Origin: Acanthococcus lagerstroemiae
Taxonomy: Eukaryota > Arthropoda > Insecta > Hemiptera > Eriococcidae
NCBI GenBank assembly: GCA_031841125.1
Contig: CM063113.1
Coordinates: 58,335,211 to 58,399,210, forward strand
Reading direction: 5' to 3'
Length of the DNA: 64,000 nt
Position numbers and translations under genes: made by a program. Positions 1 to 12,900 of the stretch are shown piece after piece. Numbering within the stretch: the stretch's first letter is position 1; each line of letters starts with the position of its first letter. The notes beneath the pieces were generated by a model, which was not told where the DNA came from, made no database searches, and saw only the letters and a program-made list of their open reading frames with translations.

Positions 1-1183
1 TCGTAGCTTTGTATGTAGTTGAAATTTACCATTTAGTTTTATTGTTAAAAATATCGTTTTCGTGTAATGATGAATTAAAAAGTTCTTAATTACATTTCAT
101 TTCGTGTAGTTCATTTATCAAAATCAAGTGGTGATTAATAGTTGGTGAAGAATCGTGATATGCACAGCAGAAGTCTGCTGAAGTGTCTCTGAATCGGTAG
201 CGATGTGCCGTCGGTAAATCTTATGTATACACGCTGAGATCGCATTATTATTAACGGGGTACGAGCCCACTCTACATTCGTGTACTTGTAGGTTCAGATT
301 AAAGTAGAAATGGCTTCGCTTGAGAGAAAACGAGTGACGAATTTTGGTATTATTTGTTTTGCAATGAGTGTTAGTGATTAGGATGGTGTTAAACATTTTT
401 CTCGTTTTATTCCTTTTTGTCGTCCAGGAAAGCCACACTGATACTGATAACAATACCAACCCGCATGGTTATTCGATCAGTGGTATCATCTTGATGATAC
501 TAAAATTCGCATTTAAAATAGTACGAAGAGAAAAAAATGAACTTTAATTCAAAATTAACATCGGCATTAAACTTCTCGTTGAAAAGAGAATCATATGCTC
601 TCACGTCATTGATTTTTTTTTTTTAAACAAAATCTCAAATTGTTGTGTCGTGTAATGTTTGAAATTCGGGCTGCGGTCGAGGTGGTGGCGCGCTGTCATC
701 GTAAACTTGTAGTATAGTGATCATGTCATCATGTGGGAATATCCCAATAACATACGCACTTAATTTTCAGAAAATATCTCAAAAATGAAAGAGTTTTTCA
801 ACAAAAAATAAAGAGAATCAAACTGATAGAGGTTGAAATTTCCTTTCAGATAAGTCCATTTTCATTTCAATCAGAGCAATTTTCTATTACAGCAGTTTAT
901 CTTTTTCACACAGTTGAAATTGTTCTCAGTCTGAATTGAGTCAGCGTTTATTTTACGTTCCTGGGCACAAATGGGAACGGGGAGTGAAAAGAAATCAGGG
1001 TGTGATGAGATGAGAGGTCTATAGGTCTATATGCAGCATGAAAGATTATAGTATATACCAATTTTAAGGGCGTATTGTCACGTCAGTCGATTATTCGCAG
1101 TTCATTTTCGTGGTATCACCTCTGTACTCCAACTCCCAACTCACAGGTCAGTAACTACATAGTCCACTACTCATGCCTTCGTG

Positions 1184-1635
1184 AAGGCGATATAGTACAA
1201 TCAGTATGATGGACTGATAACAGGGGGACAACTTCGTTATCACAACAGTATGAGCTATGACATCTAATAGCGTGCATTAGCATCTGTCCCTTTTATTTAC
1301 TTGCCCTACAATTATTTTGATTTAAATCGATATTTGCCTTCATAATGCGAATTTAAGAGGCCGTTCTTTCATACAAATGTAGTTCGGGTATTTCATTGGA
1401 AGTTTCATTTCAGGAAATCGACAAAATGGAAACGTCTGTTAAAGACCATTTCAGCATTCAGGTATAACCCGTCATTCCTAAAGCACAGGTATACCCAAAT
1501 ATTATACAATTTCATGGCAAATAAACGTAAAACTTCATACTCAGAAGAAACGATTTGCTAGGTTCACCAATATACATGATAAGGAAGTTGTCGCCCTGTT
1601 ATCAGTCCATCACACATATTGTACTTCAGCGCCTT
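1184..1635. repeat. Inverted-repeat pair with ~58-bp arms (MITE-like)
   Basis: The left arm (1184-1241) and right arm (1578-1635) are imperfect reverse complements over about 58 bp, sharing blocks such as GTTATCAGTCCATCA and AGTACAAT. About 336 bp separate them. This is the shape of a non-autonomous terminal-inverted-repeat element. I could not find a clear target-site duplication outside the arms, so the exact element ends are uncertain. Confidence 0.55.
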
Positions 1636-1679
1636 TTTCAATTTCATTACTTGCAATGTGGATGTAATTTGTGGTAGGT

Positions 1680-1818
1680 ATATGACTAGTTACCTGTTCC
1701 TCCCTATCTTGACGAAGGTCCATTAAGGGTAATTCCAGGTTAGGGGGTGCGGTATTAGGGGACTACTTGTGGCGTGCGTGTACCACTCTACGCCCCACTG
1801 TCATCAATATGACTAGTT
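1680..1818 (+). repeat. Short interspersed repeat, copy D, flanked by a 12-bp direct repeat
   Basis: A diverged copy of the ~100-bp family also seen at 38456, 54635 and 62761. It shares the GGGGGTGCGGT core followed by a GCGTGCGTG block and a CCCAC-type end. The insert is bracketed by identical 12-mers, ATATGACTAGTT, at 1680-1691 and 1807-1818, which looks like a target-site duplication. This is the most diverged of the four copies. Confidence 0.5.
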
Positions 1819-2392
1819 TACCCAAGAGTTCGAAGTCTGAATAATGAGAAATCTTGAGGAATGCTCACTATTGATGAATTTTCTCAGGCAAATGCTATGC
1901 TTTTCTGAATATTATATCATCAATAATAAATACTATATAGTATAGGTATACATAAACGTCTATACCTTTAGTAAGGGGGGGGGGGATGCACGCATGCCAA
2001 AGTATTTCAAGACCAAAAATCCACTCATTCGGGCACCTTTACTCCCCCCCCCCACTCACTTCTTTTTATCCGACATTAGGTTTTTCTATTCGTCTATTTT
2101 CGTTACCAGATAGCACCTTGGAACTTGCTTGGATAGCTGCCCTTCCTGTACCCAATTCAACCCTCAAAGTCGGTGCAATGAGGGGGGGGGGGATATGCTC
2201 GATCATTTTTCGAGACATGCATTTACGGCGAAATCCAGAAGTTCGTCGGTAAGATTAAGGAAGTAATTTTTCTCTCAACAAAATATTTAAGAATTTTAAT
2301 CGGCATTCTTGTCTTCTACACGCCCAGTTTTGTTTGCACCAACCCTGCCCACCAGTCCATAAAATTATAATTTTCATTACTAACAGGATACT

Positions 2393-2473
2393 ATTTCTTC
2401 CTTCTGTAGGCCAGAGCGCTTTCGACTGCTATGCCATCTTCAGTGGAGTACTCCGTCTACAGAAGGAAGAAAT
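2393..2473. repeat. Perfect 17-bp hairpin around a CTGAAGATG/CGAAAGCGC motif
   Basis: The arm at 2393-2409 (ATTTCTTCCTTCTGTAG) is the exact reverse complement of 2457-2473, leaving a 47-nt loop. On the minus strand the loop carries CTGAAGATG, then GTCGAAAGCGC, and a self-complementary GGAGTACTCC. It may be the end of a dispersed element or a folded RNA; no function is claimed. Confidence 0.5.
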
Positions 2474-3348
2474 CGTGAATAGGCACACCCTACGTACAGA
2501 ATTTACCAAGTTCACTCACACTCCAACATGGACACTAGATTAGAATTACTTAATTTTACTTTGCTAAACTCAACGAGAAGTTTTGTACAATGATATGCTA
2601 CCATATTATGTTCAGTGACTTGACTTATGACCAGTAGACATATCATTCTATCATTAAAATTGGATGAGTGGCTGAATTAAAAATAAAAATGGTGCTGAAC
2701 ATTGACCCAATACAAGTATTTCAGCATCATATGACCTCTCTCGGACGATACTCTTAATTCCAGAAAGTGAGTGAATATACAGTTTTTCATTTCACTCGAA
2801 CTTACGAACAAGAATCTAACTCAATGTCTAGAAACAGGGTGAAAAGAGCAAAGCATGTACAAACACGATCGAACTATTAACGTGCAGAGAGAAATGCCTA
2901 TAGCGCAAAGCTAAGGGAAAACTCGGTTGCTCCGGCGGTTCATTTAACACTCTACCGACACCAAAAAGTTTCTACTAGACAGGAGGTTTATTTTTCGCTG
3001 CCAATCTCTCCGAATTCACTCAACCTTTAGACTGACAATTTTCTTTTGTATGTATTTTGATCATCCTCAACATTGGATAGTTACCTAATAAGAGGATTAA
3101 TAAACCAACAGCGATCAGTTCTCGTTCCATTTCCTTTTCGTTCTTCAAAATTCGCATTCGTCTCAGTTATCTCAAATTTGATGTTTTCGTATGCGAGTCT
3201 TAAATGAATTCTTTTTCTTTTTTCCTCATTCGATCATCTGTGCGAAGTTCATTGCAAACATGATTTTGTCGCACTTTTCGATATTATTTCCAAATGTTCA
3301 AACGAGACAGATATTATTTTCAAAGATGCTCAAAAGTTGTAACTACGG

Positions 3349-3483
3349 TACCGTCAATTGGGCGATAGTAATATCGCCCACTCATGACTTGTTTGTTTAT
3401 AACGATACTAGCGCTCCTAAGGAAGATGTGCGTGTGGTCGATATTAGCCCCCGTATCCGATATTACCCCATCAGTTAACGGTA
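3349..3483. mobile_element. Mariner-like MITE (TACCGTCAA...TTAACGGTA)
   Basis: The ends are inverted copies beginning TACCGTCAAYTGGG and the element is bounded by TA dinucleotides. It shares terminal sequence and the internal GATACTAGCGCTCCT block with the longer element at 32152-32372, which has near-perfect inverted ends. This one is more diverged. There is no transposase ORF. The TIR style and TA boundary fit Tc1/mariner-type MITEs, which is inference. Confidence 0.6.
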
Positions 3484-3820
3484 GTTATCAAGTAAAAAGT
3501 TGTTAAAATGGCACCACAAAAAGAAAACAAAAAAGTTTAAATTATTGAAAAGTATTTGATACAATCGAGTATCACATGCAAGTAAGTCAATAGTACAAAT
3601 GATTGACTGTGTACATTTGATTTATAATAAAATAAGCACAACGCGTTGTTTGGAAACACACTACAGATTAGTGATCGGAAACCGAATCATAATCAGTATC
3701 CTTATTGGCTCACCAGCGAACAATCATCTCTATGTGGTAATACACAAAAATAATAGGTATTCGGTGAACCAACATAATCACCCTCAATTGACTTAAAAAA
3801 CAGCTGCAGTAGTGTAGAAA

Positions 3821-4028
3821 TAGAGGCGGATCCAGAAAGCAGCGAAGAAGGGGTCAAGATTTAAACGCCCCCAATGTTAAACAGAAATAAATGCTCAGCT
3901 TTTTTCTACTAATTTTGGACGGGAAACATTCATTTTTCAATACTTACACATTATCAATTTTATCTAGTGTAAATTCGAAAGCGAAAGAAAGCAAGGCCCC
4001 TGTGCCCTTTTCCTTGAATCTGCTACTA
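3821..4028. mobile_element. Possible degenerate hAT-like MITE
   Basis: The left end TAGAGGCGGATCCAG and the reverse complement of the right end (TAGTAGCAGATTCAAG) match at about ten of fifteen positions, and the left end resembles common hAT MITE termini. No convincing 8-bp target duplication is visible. Weak call. Confidence 0.3.
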
Positions 4029-4078
4029 ATAGAGATCAGCAACTGAAGTTTTGATTTTCACAACATGCATGCGTTTTG

Positions 4079-5928
4079 TCACTGTCGTTCTCCATGAAGA
4101 GTCAGGTGCCGTATCAGGTTACCTTTCTGAGAAAATTCCTGATGACAGACTCTGCAGGAATAAGATGTCGGCTTAGTATGAACAGCCATATGTTGTTTCA
4201 AGTATTTCCTTCGAATAAATGAACGACCGCACACTGAACACGGGAAAGGGTTGTTCTCATTATGAACCTGTAAATGCGCTTCCAAACCTTTTAAATCACG
4301 GAACGATCGACCACAATGACAACACGGAAACGGTTTCTGCTTATCGTGACGCAGCGTATGTTTCTTTAATGAACTCATCCGAGTGAATGATAAACTACAG
4401 ACCAAACATAAGAAAGGTTTCTCGTCTGTATGCACCAGATGGTGCTTTTTCAAATCACTTTTACGGGTAAACGATCGATCGCAGATGGTGCATGAATAAG
4501 GTTTTTCATTCCTATGGCTCATCATATGCGTTCTGTGAGAACTCCTGGTGGTAAATGATACCGTACAGACTAAGCAGGAATATGGTTTCTCCCCGCTGTG
4601 AACTCGAATGTGTTGTTTTAAATCACTTCTGCGAATAAATGATCGATCGCATACTGTGCATGAATAAGGTTTTATATTTTCGTGGATCATCATGTGCGTT
4701 TTCAATCTACTTTTCAAAGTAAATGACACGCTACAAACTGAGCACAAAAAAGGTCTTTCATCGTTATGAAACATATTATGTGCGTTCCAATCACTTCTTC
4801 GAATAAATGATCTATCACAGATTGAGCATGAAAAAGGTTTTTCATCGGCATGTATCATCATGTGTCTTTTCAATATATTGTTCGCTGTGAATGACCTGCT
4901 ACAAACTGAGCATGGAAATGGTTTTTCATTATTATGAACCATGGTGTGTTGCCTCAAATCACTTTTCCTGACGAACGATCGGCTGCACAGTGAGCACGAG
5001 AAAGGTTTTTCACCGTTGTGAATTAATATATGCGTTTCGAAAGCACGTTTGGTGGTAAATGCTCCTTCGCACCTTGAGCACTCGAAGGGTTTTTTCGTTC
5101 CATGAATTAAGACATGTCGTTTCAAGTCATTTTTGCGAATAAAAGGTCGCGAGCATACAGAGCATGAATAGGGTTTTTCTTCCATGTGAATCATGACATG
5201 AGTTTTTAGCGTACTTTTCGCAGTAAACGAACCATCACAGACTGCGCATGAAAAAGGCTTTTCGCTTTCACAAACTACAACTTTAGCACTCGAAGATCTC
5301 TTACTTTCATTTTCTTCATTAAAAACATCGTGATTGTCATCCGTGGGTTGTGCTGAATTCGTTGTACGAAGCGGCTTTTGCAACTGTTGACTGTCTGTAA
5401 TTCCATTACATGAAGAATCTACCTAAAATCGAAGTAGTACAAGTTACTACCTAATGAAGAAAAATAGCTCATTGCTATTGAAACTCCATGATACCAATTT
5501 CTGATAAGCGATGAAACATATTTACTTCGGGATCTACATGTGACTCGGCTGATTCTATGCCCGGTTCAAGTTTCACTACTTCTATATGAACTTCAATGGT
5601 TTCCATTAAGATTTTCTGAATTCGAAACAAAAGATTAATTGAAATTCTGCTTCAATAGATAAATAGAATATAGCTTACACATTTCAGAGTTTAATTAAAA
5701 TGCTAACAATACATACTTCGTCATTAGTTCCATCGTCAGGAGCCACATCGGAATCAACTTCTTCTGTCACCAAGTACATTCTCTACAGCCAGATACCAAG
5801 TTGTTGACAAAAAATCGACAGCATTGTTTACTTGAATCATATCAGTTACTTACAGGATCAATGGTAGTCTCACATAATTCAATTGCTGAAGATACTTGAT
5901 GACCAAAATCACAGTTTTCAATATCCAT
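4079..5928 (-). CDS. C2H2 zinc-finger protein, 14 tandem fingers
   Basis: Four coding exons: 5854-5928 (ATG at 5928), 5717-5782, 5526-5615 and 4079-5422, giving about 524 residues with all phases zero. The first ~135 residues are acidic with no recognised domain. Residues ~136-520 hold 14 consecutive C2H2 fingers of the C-x2-C-x12-H-x3-H type joined by TGEKPF-like linkers (HNEKPF, HSGEKPY). Tandem C2H2 arrays of this kind normally bind DNA in the nucleus as transcription regulators; the target cannot be read from sequence. It faces ZC3H14 head to head. A related gene with eight fingers lies at 48060-49845. The start is the first ATG in a short exon followed by a good GTAAGT donor. Family is certain, orthology is not. 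Confidence 0.85.
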
Positions 5929-6930
5929 TGTAAACAGAAGAGGAAGAGGAACGCTTCATTGTAGAACACGAATCACACAGTACCATACTGATTTGCCTAC
6001 AAAACACGGGAAATTAATCATTTTGCCAAAGTGTTATGAATGCAACCTGTGGAGCGGGGAGCTGATAAAACAGGGTTACATAATTTCACTGAAACAATCA
6101 ACTTCGATCCTGGAATTCACACGATTAGTAAATTCTTATCAGTGAGGCATCAGATTTATTTGGGAAGTATATTATAGTATACAGTATTTTTACAGATGAA
6201 TCCCGACAGGAGAAATATGAATTCAGGAAACTAACTTACCTTCAGCGGGCTAAACGACGAAGTTATTCGAGACACTAATAATAAACCAGCTTTGCTGAGG
6301 GCTGGGCACCGCAAGTGATCATCTTTTAGAAATTATGCTACCACAAATTACAAAGAATGATGACTTTTATAACGATTTAAACATTAAACGATGAAATATA
6401 TGACTTCATTTGTTCATTTTCAAGTATTCAAATTTCAAACATTATCATTTTTTATCACATAGGGAGCCAAGAGTCGGAGACCCGCGAAATAATATTTTTT
6501 TGGCTTTTGTTTTCTTCTTTCTTCTATGATTGAAGATTGAATTTGCTCCATGTCCCATCTATGTATTCTATACAATCAATGGTTAATGGACAATGGCTCC
6601 GCTTGTGGTGTTCTGGTGCACTACTAATGGTGTTCATCTGACTTTAGTTAGTTCAATTGCTAGATTGCTCACAATTGTCTGTCTCTCTGACAGATAATAT
6701 TTATTTAATATTCAATTATGTTCAAATATAGGAGTAGCTTCTCTGTTTGATATCCGACGTCTCAGAATACAACCCACCAAAATATCTAATTTCTGTACTT
6801 ACTTCACTGCCATGCGAAATGAAAATGCTATGTAAGTTATCATGTTTTTCAGCGAAAAACTGTAATCTTTGACTGTTTATCGTCGTTTTACACGCTACCT
6901 GTCAGAATCTGTACTTCTTAAATCCGCAAG
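5929..6930. promoter_or_regulatory. Divergent intergenic region between the C2H2 gene and ZC3H14
   Basis: About 1 kb separates the two start codons, which point away from each other, so both promoters (and possibly untranslated exons) must lie here. I see no clear TATA box, CpG-rich block or repeat. Confidence 0.45.
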
Positions 6931-9900
6931 ATGGAAGGAATAGCCGCGGAAGTTAGCCAAAAGTTGAAGGTATGTATCTCATCCAGTTTACCGTAGTAAA
7001 AATATACATTTCTAATACATTATTTCAGAGTTATAGCTTCAGTTTCTTAGTATTTATGCGGCTCGTCATTCACTCTTTTTGTTTTTAGTCGGCCATAAAA
7101 GCCAAGCTAATGGAACTCGGAGCTTATGTCGGTGAGTGATAGTGTAGTATCACATTAAGTGTAGGATGATTTTTAAAACTCAAATGGATGTGCTGTAGGG
7201 ATACATTAAATATTATTGTTACCCGCTTTAGATGACGAACTTTCGAATTACGTTATGGTCATGGTTACTAACCGACGAAGTAAGGCGGAAATGGATCGCG
7301 AGCTACAGTTGTTTCTGGGTGCCAATACGTCCGCTTTTACGAGTTGGCTTCAATCTGTGTGGATGAAACTGGAGCAAGTTACAGTCACAAATTCAGGTAA
7401 ATGGAGCTGTTGTTTTTAGTAATATTACTCAAGACTGTTCTAGTTGAATTTGCAATTTTAAAGGTTCTTCAAACTTACCTCATCCTAGTATGATTACAGC
7501 AATTGATAAAATATGATTCTGATTGATAATTCATTTACCTCGAATTCGTTACTATTTCAGCTTAGTGTTCGAAACAAAATGATCAGTTCTTGAATAACGA
7601 TAGAGCCTTCAAACCCTTGGAAGAGTAGTCTTTGAAATTGATAAGCAGCTTTTTTGAAAATGAATTGCCCATTTCCTGAGTTCTTGACTATTTTGTTGAT
7701 TCTTTTAGGAATAGAGACTAGTAGAAAAAAGGCTGCTGAAAAGAAAAAGAAAACAAAAAAGCTGTCAAAAAGTTCCTCCGAATCAGAAGATGAGAAAAAA
7801 CACAAGAAAAAGCGAAAATCCAGCTCGAGTGATACGACTATTAAAGATTCTAAGAAACGAAAACTCGTACCGAAAGCTAGTAATGATTCAACTAAAACTG
7901 ACAGCGGAACCGATACGAAAAAAACGAAAAAGGATGAACTACGTTTGAATATGGAATCCGATTCGGAAGATGATGAACGGGTTGAAAATTTTGCGTCCAA
8001 AAAAACTATCAAAGGTTAGTACCGATGAAATGAAGTAATAATGTAACCTTTCGTTAGCGTTTTCTATTGATTGTATTTCTTTACAGACATTGGCGGCGGT
8101 GGTACTATTGACGAGGACGATTTCTTGAATATCAAAGAAGACTTCGAATCTGGTTCGTATTGTTTCATCACGTCACCCCATCATGTATTAAAACACTGCC
8201 CCTGTTTTCCGCTTGGAAGGAATGCCAGATGGGTGGTTTACCTCAGAAATCCGGAAAATTGTTTGGGATTACGTCCATTTAAACTGGAGAATAGGCGGGC
8301 AGTCAGGTCGAGAGACATACGAATAAACAGCTATCGCTTCAGCTACAATGACTGACGAGCAGTTAGACAAATTGGTTAGCGGACAGGCAAACTGACAAAC
8401 CGGCAAATGAGTAGGCACTAGTTGCGTCTGTCACTGTAACTAACTTGTGTCAGCTTCATCGAATGTTCAGCTAAGCTAGCGGGTTGATGTGCCGCTAGCT
8501 GGCTAGTTCCTTTTTTCGCGGTATTTAGCTGATATTGCTGAATGCTCAGTTGTTTTGAGCGTAATGAAATGGAAAAAGCTGGTTAAAAAGAAATTGAAGC
8601 AAATTTTGGTTGCTCACTTCAGCTGCATGGTTTGAATCAATTGCTTTGCTCACCCAGCTTAACCGAAGCGTATGATGAGCCTCTGTCGGATGGGAAGATG
8701 TGCTAGCTGATGCCGTCCTTGGCTTCTCGTATTGAAAAAACGAAGCAGAGATTCAGGATCTGGGAGCTACAGTCTCTCCGGCTTTTTAAATCTCGTTTTT
8801 AATTCATGGAAGGTTTAATGCTGAAAGTAGTCTAATAACATTGTCGGTCAGCATAGTCATCATTGCTGTTGGTATTGAAAGTAATCTAACGGACTTTGTC
8901 GACCTGAAATGCTGTTTGAATGCTTCGATAACTGACCTTTCTATATATTTCTGTATCTGTTGGCCATGTCTGGGTGATTGTCCTTCAGCCTTTACATCCG
9001 GCCCCTTTGACTGTTAGTCTGTTTTTATGGCTCTTTGTCGTTTTGTGTGTTATTCGTTCGTCTCTTTGCCGCCTTCGCTTTTTCTTGAAAAACGGTTGGC
9101 AGTTGTAATCCTGGATCCAACAGCTAAGGTCACTAGTTGTGGAACAAATTTTGGGGTTTAGCAGAGTGGATGTGTCATAGCGAGCAGAGAGCTGACATTG
9201 GGGTGAGATGAAGGAAGTATCACTATGCGGTTTGACCCACGAAGTAACCAGCAAGTAAAACCTGATATTCACATGTTCTTTGACTGCCAGCTGTACCATC
9301 GGCCTAATCGCGTTATCAGTTCCCAACATACTCATTTTCTCATAAAAAATACGATAAAAGGTCAATCGCAATGTATGAGATTCGAAAATACAACGTTCGG
9401 AATGTTGTTTAACAAAACTAATGTATTGCTAAATATCCAGTCTGCTATTTCGTTGTATTTTTACATGTAATTATCTCAAAGTAACCGCATTTCGTTATCC
9501 ATTTTCTTTTCAGAATTCCTATCGGATAACGAGCTCTCGGAAAGCTCCAGAAGTAAAGCACCGTCGATCGAGGAATTTTCGAAGAAAGTGGCCGCCCAAA
9601 AAGTGGATGCAGAAACGACGGTGCTAACGGCAGTGGATGTGCCTTCCAAGCGCAGTAAAGAAGGCGGCAGCATTTTCGCCAAAGCAATCGAAAACGCTAA
9701 AGTGGCTGCCGCCGATCGCGTTAAGGCTGCCGCCGCTGTCACGGTTTCGAAAAGCCACGCCAGCGATGCCCCCGAAGAGGCTGACGATCGCGTATTAGAC
9801 GTACCGGCCAAAGTGAGCGGCACCCGGAAGCCGCTGATCCGCGACCGCAAGCTCAGATCACCGCCGAAATCAAAGCCCCGCCGGCACTCGCCCACGCCTC

Positions 9901-12900
9901 CCTCTCGATCGCCCTCTAGGTCGAGATCGGTTTCGCAAACAAAGGCGGAGCCGTCGCGACGTCAAGCCTCCGAATCGATTTCGCCGGTTAGAGGAGACGC
10001 CGACGAGGACTTCAACGCGAAGATCCAGCGGTCGCGATTGAAATCGGCGGCCATTAGCGGCGGTTCGGTCGTCGTCAAGGCGGCGTCGCGGTCACGGTCG
10101 CGGTCGCCGCTACGCAGCGCGGCCGCCAAGAAGCTTAAGAGTCGAGAGAAATCGCCGACGGTGGTGGACGCGCGCGAACTAATTAATCGGAAACGAGCCA
10201 TGTGCCAAGCCAACGATCACACGTCGAATGCGGAGGACAGAGGGCCTCCGCGAAGACTGCTGTCGACGAAGATGAACGTAGAAGGAAACGCGCCGGTCGA
10301 TGATGTGGTCTCCAGCAGGCAGAAAGGTGATTTGGGCACGGCGAAGACGACTGTCAGCGGTGGCAAGATAATTCGCTTGCGTGACAGGGAACAGTCGAAA
10401 GAGAATTGCATCACCGGCGATGACAACGCAGAAGATAACGCGAACGATGACGGTTGGGCCGAGTGCGGCGGCGGCGATAATCCCGCAAACGTGGCTAAAA
10501 TCGCCAGACGTAACGCGGATGGTAAATACGGCAGATTCGTGGTGAGTAAGAGCGACGGCAAACGAAGCGTGATCGTTCAGCCGACTGCGAAATCTCCGCC
10601 GCCGGGCAATCGGAAAATAGATTTACGCGGGATAAAAAGGACCGTATACATCGATGGCGAGGTCGGCGATGGAAAGAATGAGGCGGATACAGTTACCGAA
10701 AATGATATCCAGTGTCACACCGATGTTAAGGATGTAAGTATCTTTCGCATTTTTATAGTCGTAGCTTCTCGGGTAATGGAAGCGTCGAGAAGTTTCAAGT
10801 TATTGACCCCTGAAGTGATTAGATATTTTTTGGTTTGTTTCAGGACAAAGGTAAAGTAAGAAAGTCTGTTGTAAACCAAATAGTGAAGTATATCAGAGAA
10901 GACCCTACCGTTTCCAGTACCGTCGTTAAATTACCAAAGCCTACGCGACCAAAAACGACAGTAGCGCAGTCTGCCAGCAGTACCCTGATTCGCAAAGCGA
11001 TGGCGGATGCACATAAATCGTTAACCACCTCGAAAGAAGAGTCGCTGAAGGTGAGTTACCTGTTCTAGTGTAGGGTGTTTCAACGTGAGTATGAAAGACT
11101 TTGCCCGAGGATGGCTTTTGGCGAGTGACACAAAATGTTGCCTTCTGTGAACGGAATTGCAAAAAGCACTTTTGATAGGTTGTATGGGCGTGTACTAGTT
11201 TGGCAGAATGTGTAATTTGAAAACGTAGATAGAAAATGTCCCAACTATTGAAATCCATCCAGTTTCTTCTATCGATCATGTAGGCGAAATGTAGGGTGTG
11301 TTTAGCTGTTGTCGGGCCTTGATAAAAATTTTATGTCTGAAATTTTCATGTACAGAAATGACGGGTTTCAGTTCAGAATCTCAATTCCTAACCCCTTCAG
11401 TTCATTGGATGGACAGTTTGTCTATGTAATTAATTTTAATGCGGTACGATGTTGAGAATTTGCGATAAAGTTTCACATTATTCGATACGAAAAAAAAGTG
11501 TCCTTTCAATTCTTTGTAATAAGTAAGCATCTCGTAATCCATACAACTTTTAGTGCACTTATGAAAATTACATCCTCAATGAGTCTCTGATATTGGACGT
11601 TCGAATTCAGGTTTACAAACAGCCGTGGGTTGATGAGATAATTCACTTCATCTCTGGTGTTCCCCTCGTTAGGTAATACGTCTGCATTTGTGGGCTGTTA
11701 GGATCGTGATGAAGTTTTACGTCATTCGGCGAATGTGTGTGAAAAATCAAATTTACTACTTCATTTCCTTGAGCTAGACAACATGTTATCCCTAACACTT
11801 CTGATGTCATCAAGAGCTATCATCTGGTGAAGTACATATTTACATATTTCTCAGTTGTTGAAACACTCGTGTTTTCCATCCTCGTGTTACTTTATTTGAA
11901 TGATAATCAATTTCGGTTGTAAACGATTACCCTGTGTTTTATATGAAACTGAATGTTTTAGAAAAAAGAAACCGTGGAATGCAAGAGTGGGATTGTTTCA
12001 AAGGATAAAACTTTCGATGGTAAAAACGAAGCCTCATTCGAATTACAAATTTCAGGTTAGTGTTCATCTGTGCGTTGAATGACGTACTATGTACAACCAG
12101 GGATGGACTGAGAATCAAGTTTGAACCGCGAACGTCATTTCTGCCGCCTCGCTCAAATCCCAATGCACAGTTTGGCGGTACTGCTTATCACCTACATAAC
12201 TTGTGAAGACTTAAGACTATTAGGATTTGTTGAAGCTCGTTAGACTTCTTCCACATTCATTGAAACTCATCGAGAGAACTTAGAAATCCGGAGCTGCCCA
12301 TTTTCGGTTTTAGCGCTTACTTCAGCAAATGTGTTATGGATAGGCTCTAGCTTCGACAGTTTTCAACTGGCTTCAGATTCCAAGTCCAAGGAGAATAATA
12401 TTGATTATAAATCCCAAGTTCCGGCTCTAGGTCCAGGAAAACTAGTCGCTCGAGGTAGCTCTGGACTCCAGTCTCCGACTTCTTCTATCTTCCTTCACCG
12501 TCCTCACCGATAGTTACTACCCCTAAATGCCTTCATCCGTATTCATTCGAAACCGCAAATCCGGCTCCAGTTTCGAGAAACGGTATGATTGGCTCCGGGG
12601 AAAATATATACATGATCTGAGCTCTGGCATCGGTGTGAGTTATTGTAAACTAGTAACCTGGAACCGGGAGCCAAAGGTGGAAGCTAACCATTTCCCTGGG
12701 GAGTTGGCGCTTGAAAAAATCATTTGCTGGTGCCGGAAACTGAGAACTCTAGCTCCAATTGGAGCTCTGGCCCTGTAACCCTTTCCCTTCCTTTACACTC
12801 TGACCTTTCGTATGCCTCCATCCTTCTACCTTCCCTTGAAATTAATCGGAGCCGCAGCAAAAACCATATATTTGGTAAAGCTAGGTCAGGGCCGTACCCA

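Larger units (their letters stand above)
1..4078. other. Intergenic region at left edge, repeat-bearing, no supported gene
   Basis: No open reading frame here resembles a known protein, and the short ORFs lack splice context. What can be seen is an inverted-repeat pair (1184-1635), a short interspersed repeat with a 12-bp target duplication (1680-1818), a long-armed hairpin (2393-2473), a mariner-like MITE (3349-3483), a weak hAT-like candidate (3821-4028) and poly-G or poly-C runs near 1976, 2045 and 2183. The first 700 bases could belong to a promoter or UTR of a gene lying outside the window, but nothing in the sequence proves it. Confidence 0.6.

Noticed and set aside
124..459. 111-codon minus-strand ORF near the left edge
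   Set aside because: Low-complexity composition, no recognisable homology and no splice context; the frame begins at a non-ATG codon.
7557..8012. 151-codon minus-strand ORF rich in Phe, Ser and Leu
   Set aside because: It is the antisense shadow of the Lys/Ser-rich ZC3H14 exon 4.
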